A stretch of 18,934 nucleotides of DNA from Gammaproteobacteria bacterium (lineage in GTDB: Bacteria; Pseudomonadota; Gammaproteobacteria; Competibacterales; Competibacteraceae): positions 1-18,934 of the forward strand of contig JAIFNF010000157.1 in assembly GCA_020047885.1 (NCBI GenBank), written 5' to 3'. The notes under the pieces are model-generated. The model was not told the DNA's origin and made no database searches. It saw only the letters and a program-made list of their open reading frames with translations. Below are positions 14,912-18,934 of this stretch, piece after piece; the stretch's first letter is position 1; each line of letters begins with the position of its first letter. A program made the position numbers and the translations under genes.

Positions 14912-15283
14912 ATGAATTTCGGAAGTTACATCCGGTGGCTTCGCCAGCAGCGTTACCAGTCCAATCGCGATTACACACTGCAGCAAACCGCTGAACGCCT
15001 GGGCATTAGCCGGACTTATCTCTGCCGAATTGAACGCAATGATGTGTCACCGCCGACGGAAGACGTCATCCGGCGGTTGGCGGCAGATCTGGACGAGAAC
15101 GCCGATGTTCTGTTGGCGCTCGCCGGACGACTGGCCAGCGATGTTAATCAAGCGATTATCCAGCGGCCGATTTTGTTTGCTGAATTGATCCGAACCTGGA
15201 GCGATCTGTCCGATGAGGAACTGACTGAATTGTTGGATCAATTTCGGAAAGGGCAGTGGCCGACCGCCCTGGAGGACGCGTAA
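14912..15283 (+). CDS. XRE-family transcriptional regulator
   Basis: The 123-aa cytoplasmic DNA-binding protein carries an N-terminal helix-turn-helix (about 5-65): a first helix YIRWLRQQR, then TLQQTAERLGISRTYLCRIERND (22-44), where Arg/Thr/Tyr in SRTYL would face DNA, and VIRRLAADLDENADVLLALAG. The remainder is a short acidic helical tail. The ATG at 14912 starts at the family N-terminus (MNFGSYIRWLRQQ); the frame extends 21 codons upstream, but those residues do not look like the family. It overlaps the deacetylase gene by one base (TAATG), so the two are translationally coupled and the regulator probably controls its own operon. Confidence 0.85.
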   Translation: MNFGSYIRWLRQQRYQSNRDYTLQQTAERLGISRTYLCRIERNDVSPPTEDVIRRLAADLDENADVLLALAGRLASDVNQAIIQRPILFAELIRTWSDLSDEELTELLDQFRKGQWPTALEDA

Positions 15284-15936
15284 TGAGAGTCGTGCAAAGC
15301 TGGGATGATGGCGTCGTGGATGATATTCGGTTGACCGAACTGTTGCGGCGGTACGGAGCGACTGCGACGTTCAATCTGAATCCGGGACTGCATCAGCGCC
15401 AGCGGTCGTTCAGTTGGCAGTATGGCGATAAGGATGTCTGGCGGCTGGGCCTGCATGAACTGGTTGAGGTTTATGCCGGTTTCGAGATCGCCAACCATTC
15501 TCAGACGCATCCTTATCTGCCCGATTTGTCGCCGATGGATCTGGAGCGCGAAGTCGCGGACAGCCGACGGTATCTGCAGGACTGGTTTCAACAACCCGTT
15601 CGCGGTTTCTGCTATCCCTTCGGCGGTTTCAATCCTGCGGTCAAAGCCGCCATTCACGCCGCCGGTCACATTTACGCCCGCACCGTGGCGGAGTTTGATC
15701 CGGTTTTCCCCCCGGCTGACCCGCTGGAATTTGGTGCACATTGCCGGTTTGCTGACCCGGCCTTCTGGACGCGCTATGAACGCGCCAAGGCCATCCATGG
15801 CGTCTTTTTCTTCTGGGGCCACAGCTACGAACTGGTCAATGAGGCGATGTGGGCTGATCTGGAGAACAAGATCGCTAGCATCAGTGCTGATTCTGCAGCG
15901 GAGTGGGTGAATCTCGAAACGCTGTTTACCGAGTAA
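15283..15936 (+). CDS. Polysaccharide deacetylase (NodB-homology) family protein
   Basis: The 217-aa protein has a compact NodB homology domain, expected to remove N- or O-acyl groups from a carbohydrate with a metal ion. The motifs are complete: SWDDG (6-10; catalytic Asp8 and metal Asp9), NHSQTHP (71-77; metal ligands His72 and His76), CYPFGGF (110-116) and a late WGHSYEL with His180. No signal peptide is present, so it would act in the cytoplasm unless exported otherwise. Family members with this layout (WDDG, LNPGLH, RLGL-EL, FWGHSYEL) are common in bacteria and their natural substrate is unknown. GGAGG seven bases before ATG supports the start. It is coupled to the preceding XRE gene by a one-base overlap. 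Confidence 0.85.
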   Translation: MRVVQSWDDGVVDDIRLTELLRRYGATATFNLNPGLHQRQRSFSWQYGDKDVWRLGLHELVEVYAGFEIANHSQTHPYLPDLSPMDLEREVADSRRYLQDWFQQPVRGFCYPFGGFNPAVKAAIHAAGHIYARTVAEFDPVFPPADPLEFGAHCRFADPAFWTRYERAKAIHGVFFFWGHSYELVNEAMWADLENKIASISADSAAEWVNLETLFTE

Positions 15937-15991
15937 AATAGGCCAGACACCGCGGCTACTTTCCCGAGGTTTCCAAACAGGCGCTCACCCT

Positions 15992-18183
15992 ATGCCCCGT
16001 CCCTTTCATATTGCGTTCCGCATTGGCTTGAGCCTGTGCATCGTACTGGCGCTGATGCTGCATGTCAGCGGCTTCTATCCGTTGGCGCTGGTGAACCGGT
16101 TGGAGCAGTTCGCCTACGATGTCCGGTTACGTTTCACCCTGCCGGGCGGGATGGATTCCCGAATAGTCATTGCTGACATCGATGAGCAGAGCCTGCTGCG
16201 GGAAGCATTCTATTCAACGAATATCAGATCCGGTTGCTGGCTTTTGACGTGGTGTTTCCCGAGCCGGAGCGCCATTCCGCATTAACTGTGCTGGATACGC
16301 TGGCGCAAGGCGCATTGCGGGAGAATGCCGCCTTTCAGCAGGAATGGGCGGCCTTGCGTCCGGCTCTGTCGGGCGATATGCGCTTGGCGGCCAGCCTGCA
16401 AGATCGTCCAGTAGTGCTGGGCTATTCCTTTGCTCTAGCCGGTCAGCAGGGTCAGGATTTGCGCATCGGACAATTGCCGCCCGCCGCGTTGTCCGCGACC
16501 GCACTGACCGATGCGGCCAGCCCCTTTGCGGTCGCTACCGGTTACAGCGCCAACCTGCCCGTATTGCAGGCCAGCGCCCGGAGTGGTGGATTTTTCAACA
16601 GCCCGCTGGTTGATCAGGACGGTTTGTTCCGCCGACTGCCGCTGTTGCTGCGCCATGATGACCAGTTTTATGAAACGCTCAGCCTGGCGATGCTGCGTAC
16701 TCTATTGGGCAAACCGCCACTGGAAATGGTCGTCGGCGCTGGCTATCGTGATACGCCGAAGGGTCAGCGCGTGGAAGCCCTGCGCGTCGGCGTTTTCAAC
16801 CTGCCGGTTGATGCGCAGGGGGCGGTGCGCATTCCCTACCGGGGATCGCAAGGCAGCTTTCCCTACGTCTCCGCCAGCACCATTCTGAACCGCCAGGCCG
16901 ATCCTGAATTATTGAACGGTGCCATCGTGCTGGTCGGCGCGACGGCAGCCGGCCTGCTGGATTTACGCGCCACGCCGGTGCAAAACAGTTATCCCGGTGT
17001 CGAAGTTCACGCGAATTTGCTGGCTGGGATGCTGGATCAGCGGCTTAAAAATCAGCCGGCGTTCATCGCGGGTCTGGAACTGCTGCTCTTGGCCGTGTTA
17101 GGTATCCTGAGCATTGCTCTGGGATTTATGCCGCCACTACGCGCTTTATTAGGCATACTCACTCTCGCCGCCGTAACCCTCGCGGTGAATGTATATGCCT
17201 GGCAGGCACTGAATCTGGTGATTCCATTGGCTCCAGCGCTCCTGTTACTGGCGCTGGTGTATCTGTTACAGAGTCTCTACGGCTACTTCGTCCAGACGCG
17301 CCGCGAACAGCGCTTGGCGCAGTGGTTTGGCCGTTATGTGCCGCACGAACTGGTGACGGAAATGAGCCAGCGACCGGGCAGTTACGGACTCGGCGGCGAA
17401 AGTCGGCAAATGACCGTGCTGTTTAGCGATATCCAGGATTTCACCACGATTTCCGAACGCCTGGAGCCGCACCAGTTGACGCAGTTGATGCAATTTATCC
17501 TGACGCCGCTCACCCAGGTCATTCACGCCCAGCGCGGTACGGTGGATAAATATATTGGTGACGCGATTATGGCGTTCTGGGGAGCGCCGCTGCCCGATCC
17601 GGATCACGCTCGCCACGGGGTCCAAGCGGCGCTGGCGATGAAAGCGCGGTTGGCAGCGTTAGCGCCCGAACTTCAAACCCGTGGCTGGCCCGCGCTGAAA
17701 ATCCGGATTGGGATCAATACCGGCCTGATGAATGTTGGCAATATGGGTTCGGAATTCCGCATGGCCTATACCGTCCTGGGCGATGCGGTCAATCTGGCCT
17801 CGCGGCTGGAAGGCGTCGCCAAGCAATATGGGGTGACGATGGTGATCAGTGAGACGACCCGCGCTGCCGTTCCCGAAATCGCCGTTCGTGAACTGGATCG
17901 GGTGCGGGTAAAGGGTCGGCGTCAACCGGTGACGTTGTTTGAGCCGCTGGGTGTGGTCGATGCCTTGACGGATGCGCAGCGGGAAGAAGTCCAGGATTAC
18001 GAACAGGCGCTGGCCGCTTGGCGGGCGGGTGATTGGGAACAGGCGGATGCCCGGTTTATGGCCTTGGAAAACCGGCAGCCGCAGGAACGCTTGTATACAC
18101 TTTATCGAGAACGGGTTGCCGTTTTACGCACCCAACCGCCCGCCGCCGACTGGGACGGGGTTTTCACGTTGACTGACAAATAG
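15992..18183 (+). pseudogene. CHASE2-domain class III adenylate cyclase, frameshifted
   Basis: Two overlapping frames make one gene. Frame one (15992-16285) encodes a signal-anchor (FRIGLSLCIVLALML) and the start of a CHASE2 sensor domain up to IVIADIDEQSLLRE; it then runs out of frame. Frame two, open from 16186 (first TTG 16234) to 18183, resumes with LFNEYQIRLLAFDVVFPEPE. Between them CHASE2 proteins normally have about 15 residues including a GRWPW-type motif, so a deletion of roughly 46 bases near 16200 is likely. Numbered from TTG 16234, frame two has the rest of CHASE2, three membrane segments (about 279-297, 302-322, 327-350) and an intact cyclase domain: metal ligands Asp399 (LFSDI) and Asp443 (YIGDA), adenine-selecting Lys439 and Asp517, and transition-state Asn520/Arg524. 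It would make cAMP if expressed. Whether the break is real or an assembly error is undecided. Confidence 0.8.
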
Positions 18184-18207
18184 TTCTCTTATTAGGAGTA
18201 AGCCATC

Positions 18208-18879
18208 ATGTTGCGTTGCAAGAATCAATGGATGTTACTCATAGCGTTGTGGCTCTGGACCACGCTCGGACTGGCGGCGCTGCCGCATGACATTGCCGGT
18301 TACGTCACCCGAGTCCGTGGCGACGTGGCGGTCGAGAATGCCGCGGGTCGTCAGCCGCTGGCGCTCGGTCAACCGCTACACCTGCGCGACCACATCGTGA
18401 CCGGTGCGAACGCCCGTCTGGAGGCGCAGATGCGCGATGGCATGACAGTCACGCTGGGCGAAAACACCGAATTTGCCATCCAGCAGGTCATGGGCGTGTC
18501 GGCAAACAGCGAGAACTCGATCTTTGAATTGATTAAAGGGGTCTTCCGGTCGGCTACCCACCATGCCGAAGGAAAACCGCTCCCCAGAGAACCGTGTCGG
18601 GTTGAAACGCCGGTCGCCACGATTGGCATTCGCGGCACCGAGTTATGGGGGGGATTTAACCTGCTCGATTCCGGATCGACTACGCTGGATGTGGTGATGC
18701 TGGACGGGAAAGGCGTGTATGTGGAGAGCGCCGGGCAGCGTGTGGAATTGAAGCAGGCCGGGGACGGTACCACGGTGAAAGGTACGGGTCAGGTGAAAGG
18801 CCCAGGTCAGCCACCAACGCCCCTGAAGGTGTGGGGAGACAAGAAGCTCCAGGCGGCTCAGCAAACCGTAGCCTGGTAG
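18208..18879 (+). CDS. FecR-domain secreted protein
   Basis: The 223-aa product begins with a signal peptide (MLRCKNQWMLLIALWLWTTL..., cleavage near 24). Its FecR-type beta domain includes GYVTRVRGDVAVEN, LGQPLHLRDHIVTGANARLEAQM, the TLGENTEFAI strand, IFELIKGVFRSAT and the strongly conserved VETPVATIGIRGTEL. The tail is Gly/Pro-rich without a clear membrane anchor. The domain in FecR proper couples a receptor to a sigma factor, but standalone secreted versions like this are of unknown role. AGGAG precedes the ATG by about nine bases. It is 24 bp behind the CHASE2 cyclase gene, likely in the same operon; FecR-CHASE2 cyclase neighbours recur in proteobacteria, as far as I recall. Confidence 0.85.
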   Translation: MLRCKNQWMLLIALWLWTTLGLAALPHDIAGYVTRVRGDVAVENAAGRQPLALGQPLHLRDHIVTGANARLEAQMRDGMTVTLGENTEFAIQQVMGVSANSENSIFELIKGVFRSATHHAEGKPLPREPCRVETPVATIGIRGTELWGGFNLLDSGSTTLDVVMLDGKGVYVESAGQRVELKQAGDGTTVKGTGQVKGPGQPPTPLKVWGDKKLQAAQQTVAW

Positions 18880-18894
18880 GGTCAGAATTTGGCA

Positions 18895-18926
18895 CCACCA
18901 AGCGATCTTGGCGGTTCAATTTTTTC
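18895..18926 (+). terminator. Rho-independent terminator after the FecR-domain gene
   Basis: CCACCAAG and CTTGGCGG pair at seven of eight positions around a CGAT loop, followed by TTCAATTTTTT. It lies 16 bases after the stop codon and would end the cyclase-FecR transcript. Confidence 0.75.
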
Positions 18927-18934
18927 CAATTTCA

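Overview
The window looks like a chromosomal segment of a GC-rich gammaproteobacterium. The housekeeping proteins (ManB, Lgt, RlmI, RecR, YbaB/EbfC, DnaX) read as gammaproteobacterial, the SRP RNA is the short gamma/beta type, and the two-component pair is PhoP/PhoQ-like. An environmental, Competibacter-like lineage is only a guess; no taxonomic marker gene is present.

Layout. Bases 1-395 are the 3' end of a phosphomannomutase gene. A convergent hypothetical gene with an internal domain duplication follows (410-1282, minus). A minus-strand housekeeping block spans about 1530-6880: SRP RNA (ffs), dnaX, ybaB, recR, rlmI and lgt. The usual tight dnaX-ybaB-recR cluster is opened by a 542-bp AT-rich spacer that carries a 52-bp hairpin repeat in tandem. 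A GPP34-family gene (6994-7644) and a PhoQ-like/PhoP-like sensor kinase and response regulator pair (7846-9912) follow, all on the minus strand.

The most interesting part is 9913-13551. A plus-strand, less GC-rich pair of genes encodes a 490-aa protein with a PI4-kinase-like glycine-loop/lysine signature and, immediately downstream, a 148-aa CesT-type class I type III secretion chaperone. This is a typical effector-chaperone cassette, but no secretion apparatus lies in the window. Around it are three copies of an 11-bp-period direct-repeat site (TTCAGT-N5-TTCA). They lie upstream of the response regulator, of a PepSY-like secreted protein gene (12204-12536, minus) and of a divergent secreted protein gene (12754-13551, plus), which suggests a small local regulon of the two-component system.

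The right end holds plus-strand genes: a DUF697/YcjF-like GTPase, a small XRE regulator translationally coupled to a NodB-type polysaccharide deacetylase, a CHASE2 class III adenylate cyclase broken by a frameshift, and a FecR-domain secreted protein followed by a good terminator.

Three genes (lgt, the 12754 secreted protein, the cyclase) appear to lack an internal block of about 15-21 residues relative to their families. Either the lineage has small deletions or the assembly has errors; reads should be checked before interpreting those proteins.
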